This document shows positions 9,782-18,021 of a stretch of 64,000 nucleotides of DNA, in pieces. Positions within the stretch are counted from its first letter, which is position 1; every line of letters begins with the position of its first letter. Location of the stretch: NCBI RefSeq assembly GCF_010500865.1, contig NZ_JAAAWN010000004.1:62001-126000 (forward strand), in the 5' to 3' direction. The notes beneath the pieces are model-generated. The model saw only the letters and a list, made by a program, of their open reading frames with translations, did not search any database and had not been told where the DNA came from. The DNA comes from Alteromonas profundi. Its GTDB lineage: Bacteria; Pseudomonadota; Gammaproteobacteria; Enterobacterales; Alteromonadaceae. Position numbers and translations under genes: made by a program.

Positions 9782-10473
9782 GCGAAACTTCAGGGCAATC
9801 AAGCGCTTCTGCTGTAGTAGAAGTATTTTCTGGCGATAGTAACCTGTCGCCTGCGGATGTGTATGCGTATTTGGTTAAGCACCCTGAATTTTTTGCGCAG
9901 CACCCCGAACTCGCCGATAAAATCAAAGTACCCCATGAGCAAAAGGGAAGCGTATCTTTGGTTGAAATTCAAAGCGAACAACTACGAAAAAAGGTACGCC
10001 AACTAAATTTCAAACTTTCGCAACTGGTTAGTGTTGCTAAACAGAATGAGAAAATATATCGCGTTTATACCGATCTTAATGTGCAATTGCTCAGGTGCAA
10101 AAGCGTAGCGGAAGTACAATTTACCCTTGAAGATGTACTGCAAGAACGCTTGCAATTAGCTTCCGCGGTAATAAAAAGCTTTAAAGGTCCTCACGCTATC
10201 CCCGAGTTACAGCGCCGCCTATTTACCGAGAAACGCTTTAAAAATAGTTCTTTCTTCTTTGGCCGCTTGTCGCAACACGAACGACAGCTTTTATTTGCAG
10301 AAAATGATGCAGAGTCGGTAGCCCTTATTCTTCTTGGCGATAAGCAAGATCTTGGCATATTAGGGATCAGTAGTAGCGATGCCACACACTTTACGCCAGA
10401 CATGGACACCTTATTGTTAATGCAGCTACAACAAGTACTCAATATTATTCTTCCAGAGATGATGGGGTACTAG
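9778..10473 (+). CDS. DUF484 family protein
   Basis: A 231-residue cytoplasmic protein of the DUF484 family, which is nearly always between dapF and xerC and is of unknown molecular function. Residues 23-50 ([16 protein letters not shown], then AQHPEL) are the family hallmark. A probable coiled coil follows, with [17 protein letters not shown] near residues 58-75. The C-terminal half is a GAF-like sensory fold in this family, and its [15 protein letters not shown] segment fits that. It overlaps dapF by 4 bp and ends 5 bp before xerC. A role with XerC is sometimes inferred from context only. Confidence 0.9.
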   Translation: MSETSGQSSASAVVEVFSGDSNLSPADVYAYLVKHPEFFAQHPELADKIKVPHEQKGSVSLVEIQSEQLRKKVRQLNFKLSQLVSVAKQNEKIYRVYTDLNVQLLRCKSVAEVQFTLEDVLQERLQLASAVIKSFKGPHAIPELQRRLFTEKRFKNSSFFFGRLSQHERQLLFAENDAESVALILLGDKQDLGILGISSSDATHFTPDMDTLLLMQLQQVLNIILPEMMGY

Positions 10474-10478
10474 TTGCT

Positions 10479-11384
10479 GTGGCAACAACGCCTGAATTAA
10501 GCGGTTCCTGCCAGTTTTGGTTAGATAAATACCTGCTACACTTACAAGTTGAGCGAGGCCTTTCTCAACATACACTTTCAAACTATCGTCGCCAATTAAT
10601 TGATATTGCGCAGACATTAGGGCTAGATGAATGGTCTGGCATCACCCCCTCTGACGTAAAGCGCGTTATGGCAGCAGCCAAAATGGCAGGGCATAAGCCT
10701 CGTAGCATCGCGTTACGGTTGTCAGCTTTACGTACTTTCTGCCTATACCTAATTGAACAAAAACAGCTTTTCAGTAATCCTGTGGAAGGAATTTCGGCAC
10801 CTAAACAAGGCAAGCCGCTCCCTAAGCAATTAAGTGTAGATGAGATGCAGCAATTGCTTAACGGTGAATCTGATGAAGGCATTGTGTGTAGAGATGCCGC
10901 TATGTTTGAATTACTGTATGGTTGCGGACTGCGCTTAAATGAGCTTACCAGTTTAAACTTAAGTGACTACCAAAGAGACGGCACCTTACGAGTAATGGGG
11001 AAAGGAAGCAAACAGCGCCAATTACCCATAGGACGACACGCACAGAAAGCCCTTAACGCATGGCTAAAAGTGAGGCCCGCCTATGCGGATCCCTATGAGA
11101 CAGCCATCTTCGTAAGCAAACGAAAAACCCGTATTTCTAATCGGCAAGTGGCTAATCGATTGAACCAAATGGCTGAGCAACAAAGCCTCGACCGAAAAGT
11201 TAGCCCTCATAAGCTGCGCCATTCCTTCGCAACGCACGTATTAGAGTCTAGTGGTGATTTACGCGCTGTACAGGAGTTGCTTGGGCACGCCAACTTATCA
11301 ACCACCCAGGTATATACCCACTTAGACTTTCAGCATCTCGCTAAGGTGTACGATGCAGCGCACCCGCGAGCACACAAAAAATAA
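10479..11384 (+). CDS. xerC: Site-specific tyrosine recombinase XerC
   Basis: With XerD, it resolves chromosome dimers at dif. The 301-residue protein has an N-terminal SAM-like core-binding domain (residues 10-100) and a C-terminal catalytic domain. The full catalytic set is readable: Arg152 (GCGLRLNEL), Lys175 (GKGSKQR), His244 and Arg247 (HKLRHSF), His270 (LLGHANLST) and nucleophile Tyr279 (QVYTHL). The start is the GTG at 10479, 5 bp after the DUF484 stop. The adjacency dapF-DUF484-xerC-yigB-uvrD distinguishes it from XerD and from mobile-element integrases. Intact. Confidence 0.95.
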   Translation: MATTPELSGSCQFWLDKYLLHLQVERGLSQHTLSNYRRQLIDIAQTLGLDEWSGITPSDVKRVMAAAKMAGHKPRSIALRLSALRTFCLYLIEQKQLFSNPVEGISAPKQGKPLPKQLSVDEMQQLLNGESDEGIVCRDAAMFELLYGCGLRLNELTSLNLSDYQRDGTLRVMGKGSKQRQLPIGRHAQKALNAWLKVRPAYADPYETAIFVSKRKTRISNRQVANRLNQMAEQQSLDRKVSPHKLRHSFATHVLESSGDLRAVQELLGHANLSTTQVYTHLDFQHLAKVYDAAHPRAHKK

Positions 11385-11401
11385 AAAGGCCCCGATCACC
11401 C

Positions 11402-12142
11402 ATGCAGTTTTTTCGCCCTCTATCTACTGTAAAAGCTATCACGTTCGATTTAGATGACACCCTTTACAATAATGAACCTATTATCCAGCAAGCTGAAGAA
11501 GCACTACGACTTCATATCGGCAAACATCACCCACGTGCCGCCACCCTAAACGCTAAACAGTGGAAGCGGCTGAAAGTTGACAGTATTGCCAATAACCCCC
11601 TACTCGCATCGGACATGGGTAAATTACGGCTTACCGTGCTTCGCATGGCATTATCTGAAGACTTTGGATTATCGGTTAGCGACAACGAACCACACGCTGA
11701 ACTTGATGCTGCAGTAAAGCGATGTTTTGATTGCTTTTACGACGCTAGGAGCAATTTCACTCTTGCAGATGAGGTGCATAATACACTGGCGACGTTAGCG
11801 CAATGTATGCCCTTAGTCGCTATTACAAACGGCAACGTTAATGCAAAAAAAGTGGGGATAGACAAATATTTTAAACATATTTACCACGCAAGTGTTAAGC
11901 GACGCATGAAACCTGCACGGGATATGTTTGACGAAGCGTCTCATGCGCTTAACCTCCCCCCTCAACATATTTTGCACGTTGGCGACAATCTTCAAAAAGA
12001 TGTTTACGCCGCCATTAACGCAGGTTTTCAGTCTGCGTGGTTTGCCTGTAATCGTCCGATGCAGTTGCATAAAGAGCCCGTCTCAGTGCTTCCCCATATC
12101 GTGTTAGACAACCTAGCTGAACTTTCCGTTTTTGCTCGCTAA
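11402..12142 (+). CDS. yigB: HAD-family phosphatase YigB
   Basis: Haloacid-dehalogenase-type phosphatase of 246 residues, orthologous by position and length to YigB. In E. coli YigB is one of the enzymes that dephosphorylate 5-amino-6-(5-phosphoribitylamino)uracil in riboflavin synthesis. All HAD motifs are present: FDLDDT (Asp16 nucleophile, Asp18), ITNGN (motif II), the motif III lysine in KRRMKPARDMFD, and GDNLQKDV (motif IV). A helical C1 cap lies between motifs I and II. It is 17 bp from xerC and the last gene of this operon. The repeat cluster begins just downstream. Confidence 0.88.
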   Translation: MQFFRPLSTVKAITFDLDDTLYNNEPIIQQAEEALRLHIGKHHPRAATLNAKQWKRLKVDSIANNPLLASDMGKLRLTVLRMALSEDFGLSVSDNEPHAELDAAVKRCFDCFYDARSNFTLADEVHNTLATLAQCMPLVAITNGNVNAKKVGIDKYFKHIYHASVKRRMKPARDMFDEASHALNLPPQHILHVGDNLQKDVYAAINAGFQSAWFACNRPMQLHKEPVSVLPHIVLDNLAELSVFAR

Positions 12143-12168
12143 CGCTACGCATTACTTTTTTGTCTATT

Positions 12169-12408
12169 AGACAGCCACATACTCGCACTGCAAGGGAAAC
12201 CTTTTAGACACCCATAACCTTTTAGACACCCATCATTATATTTGTAAATTATGGGTGTCTATGTCGAGTGAAATACACTGGACACCCACATTTGCATGTT
12301 TATTTCGTGGGTGTCTATACCAAAAAAGGTGGGTGTCCTAGTTAGCTCTATTTCGTGGGTGTCTATATCAAAAAGGTGGGTGTCCTAGTTAGCTGCCTAG
12401 TTAGCTCT
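12169..12408. repeat. GGGTGTC-type dispersed repeat, cluster 2, with an internal ~48-bp tandem duplication
   Basis: About nine copies of the (A/G)TGGGTGTC(T/C) core fill the yigB-cysE gap. Reverse orientation: a variant at about 12169-12180 and cores at 12206-12215, 12224-12233 and 12281-12290. Forward orientation: 12251-12260, 12307-12316, 12329-12338, 12355-12364 and 12376-12385. Units 12302-12349 and 12350-12408 are near-identical tandem copies differing by one A in a run of A, one substitution and a small terminal duplication of CCTAGTTAGCT. The flanking genes are intact on both sides. Confidence 0.85.
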
Positions 12409-12424
12409 TGTCCGCTTCTTTGGT

Positions 12425-13225
12425 TTAGCCGTTATCTTCCAATACGTTTTGGCGCATTGACTCGCATGGGTTTTTGCATACGGGGCGACCTACTACTTTG
12501 GCAGGTACGCCTACTACCGTCACGTGGGCAGGTACATCATCAAGTACCACGCTACCCGCGCCCACTTTAGAACCTTCACCAATTTCAATATTGCCTAAAA
12601 TTTTTGCCCCTGCACCTACTAACACCCCTTGTCGGATTTTAGGATGACGGTCGCCCGACTCGTTGCCCGTACCACCAAGGGTTACGCTCTGTAATATAGA
12701 GACATTATCTTCGATAATTGCGGTTTCCCCCACAACAATACCCGTGGCATGGTCAAACATAACGCCTTTGCCGATGCGCGCTGCGGGATGGATGTCTACA
12801 CCAAAACTTGCCGAGTTTCTACTTTGTAAAAATAGCGCTAGCTGATGACGGCCGTGTAACCACAGATAGTGCGCCATACGGTGTACTTGCACCGCGTGAA
12901 AGCCCTTAAAATGCAGTAAAGGAGTAAGATAGTCATTCACCGCAGCATCGCGTGCTTTAATAGCAAGAATATCTGCTATAGCCGCCTCGCTGATACCTGG
13001 CTCTAATAAGTAGGCTTCATCGAAAACCTCACGAATAGCCAGGGCAGGCATCACATCATCGGCCATCTTATTGGATAATACAAAGCTTAACGATGACTCA
13101 AAGTTATGATGTGCTAATACACTAGCGTGCACATAACTAGATAGCAAAGGCTCGCTATCTGCCACTTTTTGGGCTTCTTGTTTTAACGACGACCAAAAAT
13201 CATTGGGCGTAGAAAATGCGGTCAT
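12425..13225 (-). CDS. cysE: Serine O-acetyltransferase
   Basis: Transfers acetyl from acetyl-CoA to L-serine, giving O-acetylserine, the carbon skeleton for cysteine. 266 residues, close to the 273 of E. coli CysE. It has a helical N-terminal domain (residues 1-140) and a left-handed beta-helix of hexapeptide repeats from IGKGVMFDHATGIVVGE to VTVVGVPAKVVG. Catalytic histidines fall in KGFHAVQVHRMAHYLW and FDHATG. The GGTGNESGDRHP loop binds substrate. The short C-terminal tail that carries feedback control and binds cysteine synthase is present but ends differently from E. coli. It stands alone on the minus strand, divergent from uvrD. Confidence 0.95.
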   Translation of the reverse strand: MTAFSTPNDFWSSLKQEAQKVADSEPLLSSYVHASVLAHHNFESSLSFVLSNKMADDVMPALAIREVFDEAYLLEPGISEAAIADILAIKARDAAVNDYLTPLLHFKGFHAVQVHRMAHYLWLHGRHQLALFLQSRNSASFGVDIHPAARIGKGVMFDHATGIVVGETAIIEDNVSILQSVTLGGTGNESGDRHPKIRQGVLVGAGAKILGNIEIGEGSKVGAGSVVLDDVPAHVTVVGVPAKVVGRPVCKNPCESMRQNVLEDNG

Positions 13226-13548
13226 GGGCTATTCCTATGAGAGGTGATGAGCAAGATGCAGCCGGTTGAAGTAACTACACGTTGAATAGTGCAAATATTA
13301 CCTTAACTGCCGACGTATCAACAGCGAGGCAGCACCCGCTAAGCCTATTATTCACTCAATTCAACCAATATCTTGGTTATATCTTATTCTATACCTTGCT
13401 ATATCAGCGCCCACGTTAGCAATACACATGAAATATTAGGAGTACACGGGCCCCCTCGCTTACACTGTAAAACTGGACTGTATAAATTAACAGTCAGCTG
13501 GCATAATACCGCGGTTATAAATTTGCAACGAATTAGGTAAATCACACT
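13226..13548. other. 323-bp cysE-uvrD divergent intergenic region
   Basis: Carries both divergent promoters. The uvrD side contains the LexA-box-like site described below. No protein-like open frame was found; short frames here lack ribosome sites. It is A+T-rich toward the middle, and nothing else is recognised. Confidence 0.6.
13478..13493 (+). promoter_or_regulatory. LexA-box-like operator in front of uvrD
   Basis: CTGT-N8-ACAG with the A+T-rich centre ATAAATTA, matching the gammaproteobacterial LexA consensus (CTGT...ACAG) exactly at its defined positions. It overlaps a plausible promoter (TTACAC at 13460-13465, with TATAAA or TAAATT around 13481-13488) 55 bp before the uvrD ATG. uvrD is SOS-induced in E. 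coli, which supports the reading. Confidence 0.8.
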
Positions 13549-15720
13549 ATGGATGTATCCAGACTGCTTGACGAACTCAACGACAAACAACGTGAAGCGG
13601 TAGCGGCACCTTTGTCCAATGCCTTGGTTTTAGCCGGGGCTGGAAGCGGTAAAACCCGTGTTCTAGTGCATCGTATTGCCTGGTTAATGGAAGTGGAGAA
13701 CATAGCTCCCTTCTCTATTTTGGCGGTAACTTTTACCAATAAGGCTGCCCGTGAAATGCGAGGCCGTATTGAGTCATTAATGGGCCGCAATTTACATAGC
13801 ATGTGGATTGGTACTTTTCACGGTTTAGCTCACCGCCTATTGCGGGCTCACCACGCAGAAGCTGGTTTACCTGAAAACTTTCAAATTCTCGACTCTGATG
13901 ACCAGTATCGGCTTATCAAGCGCATTCTAAAAGCAATGAATTTGGACGAGAAGCATTGGCCGCCTCGCCAAGCTCAGTGGTATATCAATGGCAATAAAGA
14001 TGAGGGCTTGCGTCCTCAGCATATTGAAACCCACGGCGACCATATTCAGCAGAAAATGCGGGAAATCTATGCTGCCTATCAGGATGCATGTGACCGCTCT
14101 GGCCTTGTAGATTTTGCGGAGCTACTATTACGCGCCCATGAGCTATGGGCCAAAAATCCCGACGTGTTAGCGCATTACCAACGTCGCTTCCGGGCAGTTT
14201 TAGTCGATGAGTTTCAGGACACCAACAACATACAATACGCTTGGCTACGCATGTTATGCAGCGGCGACAACAATAACATAATGATCGTTGGCGATGATGA
14301 TCAGTCTATTTATGGTTGGCGGGGCGCTAACGTCGACAATATCCAGCATTTTCTGAAAGATTTTGATAGCCCTAACACCGTACGTTTGGAACAAAATTAC
14401 CGCTCTACGGGCAATATATTAAAAGCGGCTAATACAGTTATCGATAATAATACCGGCCGTTTAGGCAAAGAGTTATGGACTGACGGTAGCCAAGGCGAAC
14501 TTATTTCCGTCTATGCCGGCTTTAATGAACTTGATGAAGCACGTTTTATTGTATCGAAAATAAAAGACTGGTTGCATCAGGGTAACGCACTAAAAGATGC
14601 AGCTATTTTGTACCGAAATAACGCCCAATCTCGGGTACTTGAAGAGGCGTTGCTACACCAAGGTATCGCCTATCGCATTTATGGCGGCTTACGCTTCTTC
14701 GAACGCCAAGAAATCAAAGACGCGCTTGGTTATTTGCGGATGATAAACCATCCTAACGATGACGCTGCTTTTGAACGTGTAGTGAATACTCCTAGCAGAG
14801 GAATTGGTGAAAAAACGTTATCACAAGTACGCGAGGCAGCACGTGCTCACAACTGCTCTATGTGGCAGGCTACCCAATATTTAATTAACGAAAAAGCGCT
14901 GAAAGGGCGTGCACTAAATGCCATGCAAAGTTTTGTTCTACTTATTAGCGAATTAGAACAAGCCACCACAGAGATACCGTTAGAAGAACAAGCCGACCTC
15001 GCCATTCGCCAATCTGGCTTATATGCCATGTATAAGGCTGAACGCGGGGAAAAAGCCCAAGCGCGACTGGAAAACTTAGAGGAGTTAGTAACTGCCTGTA
15101 AGCAATTTATCGTACCTGATGAAGCGGAAGAAATGACGCCACTTTCTGCCTTTCTCGCTCACGCCTCTCTGGAAGCAGGTGAACAACAAGCCGATAAAGA
15201 CCAAGATGCAGTGCAAATGATGACTATTCATACAGCCAAAGGGCTAGAGTTCCCGCTGGTCTTTATGGCTGGAGTAGAAGAAGGCATGTTCCCAAGTCAG
15301 ATGACCAATGACGAGCCAGGTAGAATGGAGGAGGAACGTCGTCTATGCTATGTAGGTATGACGCGGGCAATGCAAAAACTCTATATTAGCTATGCAGAAA
15401 GCCGTCGACTTTATGGGCAAGATAAATACCATACGGCATCGCGTTTTATAAAAGAAATACCCGCCGACTGTGTGGAAGAAGTGCGATTAAAATCAACTAT
15501 TTCGCGCCCAGTTCATAACCGCTTTAGTCAAGCTACGTCGCACGCGTCGTTTGAAGAGACCGGCTTTCAACTTGGCCAACGTGTTACTCACAGAAAATTT
15601 GGCGAAGGCATAGTTCTGAACTACGAAGGCAGTGGCGAACACGCACGGGTTCAGGTTAATTTTGATGAGTTCGGCACCAAGTGGCTTGTACTCGCTTACG
15701 CTAAATTGGAGCCGGCGTAA
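13549..15720 (+). CDS. uvrD: DNA helicase II
   Basis: Superfamily 1A 3'-5' helicase acting in nucleotide excision repair and mismatch repair. 723 residues against about 720 in E. coli. Visible motifs include Walker A LAGAGSGKTRVL (motif I, near residue 29), TFTNKAAREM (Ia), VDEFQDTNNIQY (Walker B, motif II), GDDDQSIYGWRGA (III), QNYRST (IV) and MTIHTAKGLEFP (V). Motif VI is EEERRLCYVGMTRA. The C-terminal FGEGIVLNYEGSG segment is the Tudor-like tail that binds RNA polymerase or UvrB partners. It is preceded by a LexA-box-like operator. The position after xerC-yigB is conserved. Secure. Confidence 0.97.
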   Translation: MDVSRLLDELNDKQREAVAAPLSNALVLAGAGSGKTRVLVHRIAWLMEVENIAPFSILAVTFTNKAAREMRGRIESLMGRNLHSMWIGTFHGLAHRLLRAHHAEAGLPENFQILDSDDQYRLIKRILKAMNLDEKHWPPRQAQWYINGNKDEGLRPQHIETHGDHIQQKMREIYAAYQDACDRSGLVDFAELLLRAHELWAKNPDVLAHYQRRFRAVLVDEFQDTNNIQYAWLRMLCSGDNNNIMIVGDDDQSIYGWRGANVDNIQHFLKDFDSPNTVRLEQNYRSTGNILKAANTVIDNNTGRLGKELWTDGSQGELISVYAGFNELDEARFIVSKIKDWLHQGNALKDAAILYRNNAQSRVLEEALLHQGIAYRIYGGLRFFERQEIKDALGYLRMINHPNDDAAFERVVNTPSRGIGEKTLSQVREAARAHNCSMWQATQYLINEKALKGRALNAMQSFVLLISELEQATTEIPLEEQADLAIRQSGLYAMYKAERGEKAQARLENLEELVTACKQFIVPDEAEEMTPLSAFLAHASLEAGEQQADKDQDAVQMMTIHTAKGLEFPLVFMAGVEEGMFPSQMTNDEPGRMEEERRLCYVGMTRAMQKLYISYAESRRLYGQDKYHTASRFIKEIPADCVEEVRLKSTISRPVHNRFSQATSHASFEETGFQLGQRVTHRKFGEGIVLNYEGSGEHARVQVNFDEFGTKWLVLAYAKLEPA

Positions 15721-15757
15721 CCATCTGGCAAGGTAGCCCGCTACCAAGTAGGCGTTT

Positions 15758-17014
15758 ATGCAACAAAATGTATTGGTTATCGAAAATAACGAGGCCAACC
15801 TAGATATTGTCTCTAAGCTTGTTCACAAGGCAGGCTTAACGCCTGTGAGGGCTAGTTCGCTTACCGCTGCGCGGGTGCTATTTGCCCAAATGGTACCTGA
15901 GAGCTTCTTATGTGCTGTGGTGGCCTATGCGCTCCCCGACGCTACTCACGGTGAGGCCATCGACTTCACCGTGAATGCCTATATCCCTACTATTGTGACT
16001 ACTGAAAATCTGGAAACTGCTACCCGAGATAAGGTTTTAGCGAAAAATGTGGTGGATTACATTCCAAAAGAAAACGCGCAGATTTATGACTACCTCAACC
16101 GCTTAATCGTCCGCTTGGAAAGAAACAAAACCATTGGAGTGGTGGTGGTTAGCAATAACCGTAGATATCGACGACATATGTCGTCACTATTAAATCGCCA
16201 CAATTTTGTGGTGTATGATTGTTTATCCGCCCATGCGGCCATGGCCGTGCTAGCTCAGCATATTCATGTGCGCTTAGTTATTACAGATAACGCATTGCCT
16301 GATATGTCTGGCACCCAATTTGTATCCCATTTGCGCAAAGCCTTCACCAAAGAGCAATTAGCTATTATGGGGATAGCGGACGACCAAGGCATGTTGATGT
16401 CTGCCCACTTTATCAAAAGCGGTGCAAACGATTTCCTGCGTCTACCTATCTATCATGAAGAGTTTTTATGCAAGGTGATGCAGAATATTGAATATATCGA
16501 GAACGTAGATGCTATACGCCGCGCCGCGAATACCGATTATTTAACCGGCTTGCCTAATCGGCGACACTTTTTCTATACCGTCACTGTCGCCCATCAGCAA
16601 TTACCTGAAACCCAGGCATTAGCTATTGTCGATTTAGATCATTTTAAGCAAATTAATGATACCTATGGCCATGAAGCCGGCGACATGGTGCTAAAAACGG
16701 TAGGCAATTTGTTAGAAAAAAGCTTCGAACACGATGTTCTTTCTCGTTTTGGTGGCGAAGAGTTTTGTGTGTACTTACCCAACCACACGCATCAACAGGC
16801 CAAACAAAAACTAGAAACGTTTCGCTTAGCACTTGCCGTTACCCCTATAGCGATAGGCGAGGCTATTATCTATGCTTCCTGTAGTATTGGCGTCAGTGTC
16901 ATTGCTACCCAGAACATTGAAGTATTATTACGGGCAGCCGACCAGCAACTATACCTTGCCAAAACACGGGGAAGAAACCAACTTTGTTGTGACGCCACTG
17001 CTGTCTTAGCCTAA
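15758..17014 (+). CDS. Diguanylate cyclase with two receiver-like domains
   Basis: 418-residue cytoplasmic c-di-GMP synthase of the PleD type: receiver 1 (about 4-120), receiver 2 (about 126-245) and GGDEF domain (about 250-412). The catalytic signature is GGEEF at about residue 332, an active variant, with the preceding NDTYGHEAGD block intact. Receiver 1 has Ala where the phosphoacceptor Asp should be (VVAYALPD) and an incomplete acidic pocket (ENN). Receiver 2 keeps Asp (ITDNALPDMSG) but has SNN for the acidic pair and Arg for the usual Lys (LRLP). The inhibitory RxxD site before GGEEF is absent (FEHD). Phosphorylation control is therefore uncertain. It lies 37 bp after uvrD, and no histidine kinase is nearby. 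Confidence 0.9.
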   Translation: MQQNVLVIENNEANLDIVSKLVHKAGLTPVRASSLTAARVLFAQMVPESFLCAVVAYALPDATHGEAIDFTVNAYIPTIVTTENLETATRDKVLAKNVVDYIPKENAQIYDYLNRLIVRLERNKTIGVVVVSNNRRYRRHMSSLLNRHNFVVYDCLSAHAAMAVLAQHIHVRLVITDNALPDMSGTQFVSHLRKAFTKEQLAIMGIADDQGMLMSAHFIKSGANDFLRLPIYHEEFLCKVMQNIEYIENVDAIRRAANTDYLTGLPNRRHFFYTVTVAHQQLPETQALAIVDLDHFKQINDTYGHEAGDMVLKTVGNLLEKSFEHDVLSRFGGEEFCVYLPNHTHQQAKQKLETFRLALAVTPIAIGEAIIYASCSIGVSVIATQNIEVLLRAADQQLYLAKTRGRNQLCCDATAVLA

Positions 17015-17028
17015 CTGCAGGCTAAGAC
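17003..17028. terminator. Hairpin straddling the convergent stops of the cyclase gene and rarD
   Basis: A perfect 10-bp inverted repeat (GTCTTAGCCT at 17003-17012, AGGCTAAGAC at 17019-17028) with a 6-nt loop. It contains the last codons and stop of the plus-strand gene (TAA 17012-17014) and the stop of rarD (17022-17024). No T tract follows on either strand, so a classical terminator is not proven. A bidirectional 3'-end stabiliser or terminator is likely. Confidence 0.6.
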
Positions 17029-17948
17029 GATAAGGCCGTACGGGCGCGTTTTTGTTGTCTATATGCCACCAGCGAGTCGGCGCTAAATACCAACAGGGCT
17101 AACCACACAAAACCAAATGTAACCAAACGTGCTTCCTCTAAGGGCTCGTTGTAAAGGTATACCGCCAATATAAACATTAGCGTTGGCCCTATGTATTGAA
17201 AAAAACCAAGTGTGGAGTACATGATGCGTCGAGCCGCTGCGGTAAAGCACAACAGTGGCGCAGTGGTAATAACACCCGCAGCAAATATCAATAAATTGAG
17301 GGACAAAGGATTATTTGTTAATTGGCTATATTCAGAACCAAACAACACCCAATACCCCAGTGCTAGGGGCGACAGCATTAAAGTTTCAATGAACAACCCT
17401 GGTAGCGAGTCAACGGCCACCCGCTTTCTTAATAGCCCATACACACTGAAACTTGCAGCCAGCACCAGCGCTATCCACGGTACATGACCGTAGGAAAAAA
17501 TTAAAACCGTAACGCCGACAAGCGCTAAAATAACGGCGAGTTTCTGATAGCGGCGAAGCCGTTCACCCAGAAAGAGACGGCCTAAAAACACATTAATTAA
17601 CGGGTTGATGTAATACCCTAAACTGGCATCAAGAATATGGTTGTTATTAATAGCCCATATAAAAAGCAACCAGTTTGCCCCAAGCAAAAGCCCTGCAACG
17701 AACAAAATTTTCATAACCTTACGGTTGCGCAACGCGGCTGTCACTTTAGGCCATTGCTTTAGTCCGGCGATAAACACCACTAGCAGTAGCACCGACCAAA
17801 TCACTCGATGCATTAAAATTTCCGCGGCTGGAATTATCGTTAACTGCTTGAAGTAAAGAGGGGCAACCCCCCACATGGAATAAGCGGCAATGGCGCATAA
17901 AACACCAACCTTGGCGTCTGCGCGTTGACGTTCAGAGTGCGACAACAA
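17022..17948 (-). CDS. rarD: EamA/DMT-family transporter RarD
   Basis: Inner-membrane drug/metabolite-type permease with about ten helices, 308 residues. The N-terminus GVLCAIAAYSMWGVAPLYFK matches the RarD signature, and AAEILMHRVIWSVLLL is the second family block. Physiological substrate unknown; E. coli RarD is annotated for chloramphenicol resistance only by homology. The start is a TTG at 17946-17948 with a strong AGGAG 6 nt before it; the first in-frame ATG falls 24 codons in and would cut the first helix. Nearby order rarD / yigI / recQ mirrors enterobacteria, with mgtE inserted and pldA missing. Confidence 0.88.
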   Translation of the reverse strand: MLSHSERQRADAKVGVLCAIAAYSMWGVAPLYFKQLTIIPAAEILMHRVIWSVLLLVVFIAGLKQWPKVTAALRNRKVMKILFVAGLLLGANWLLFIWAINNNHILDASLGYYINPLINVFLGRLFLGERLRRYQKLAVILALVGVTVLIFSYGHVPWIALVLAASFSVYGLLRKRVAVDSLPGLFIETLMLSPLALGYWVLFGSEYSQLTNNPLSLNLLIFAAGVITTAPLLCFTAAARRIMYSTLGFFQYIGPTLMFILAVYLYNEPLEEARLVTFGFVWLALLVFSADSLVAYRQQKRARTALSS

Positions 17949-18021
17949 ATTCTCCTATCTAACCGCAAAGGCTAGCAATCAAGGTGATGGCCTAGGCGTA
18001 CATGCGCCCCAGGCCACTGTT

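Noticed and set aside
12169-12408. Regularly spaced GGGTGTC repeats as a CRISPR array
   Set aside because: The core is too short, occurs in both orientations with irregular spacing, and no cas gene is in the window. A REP-like or tandem repeat explains it better.
12355-12570. 71-codon plus-strand frame from the repeat cluster into cysE
   Set aside because: It is built of repeat DNA and the antisense of the cysE 3' end.
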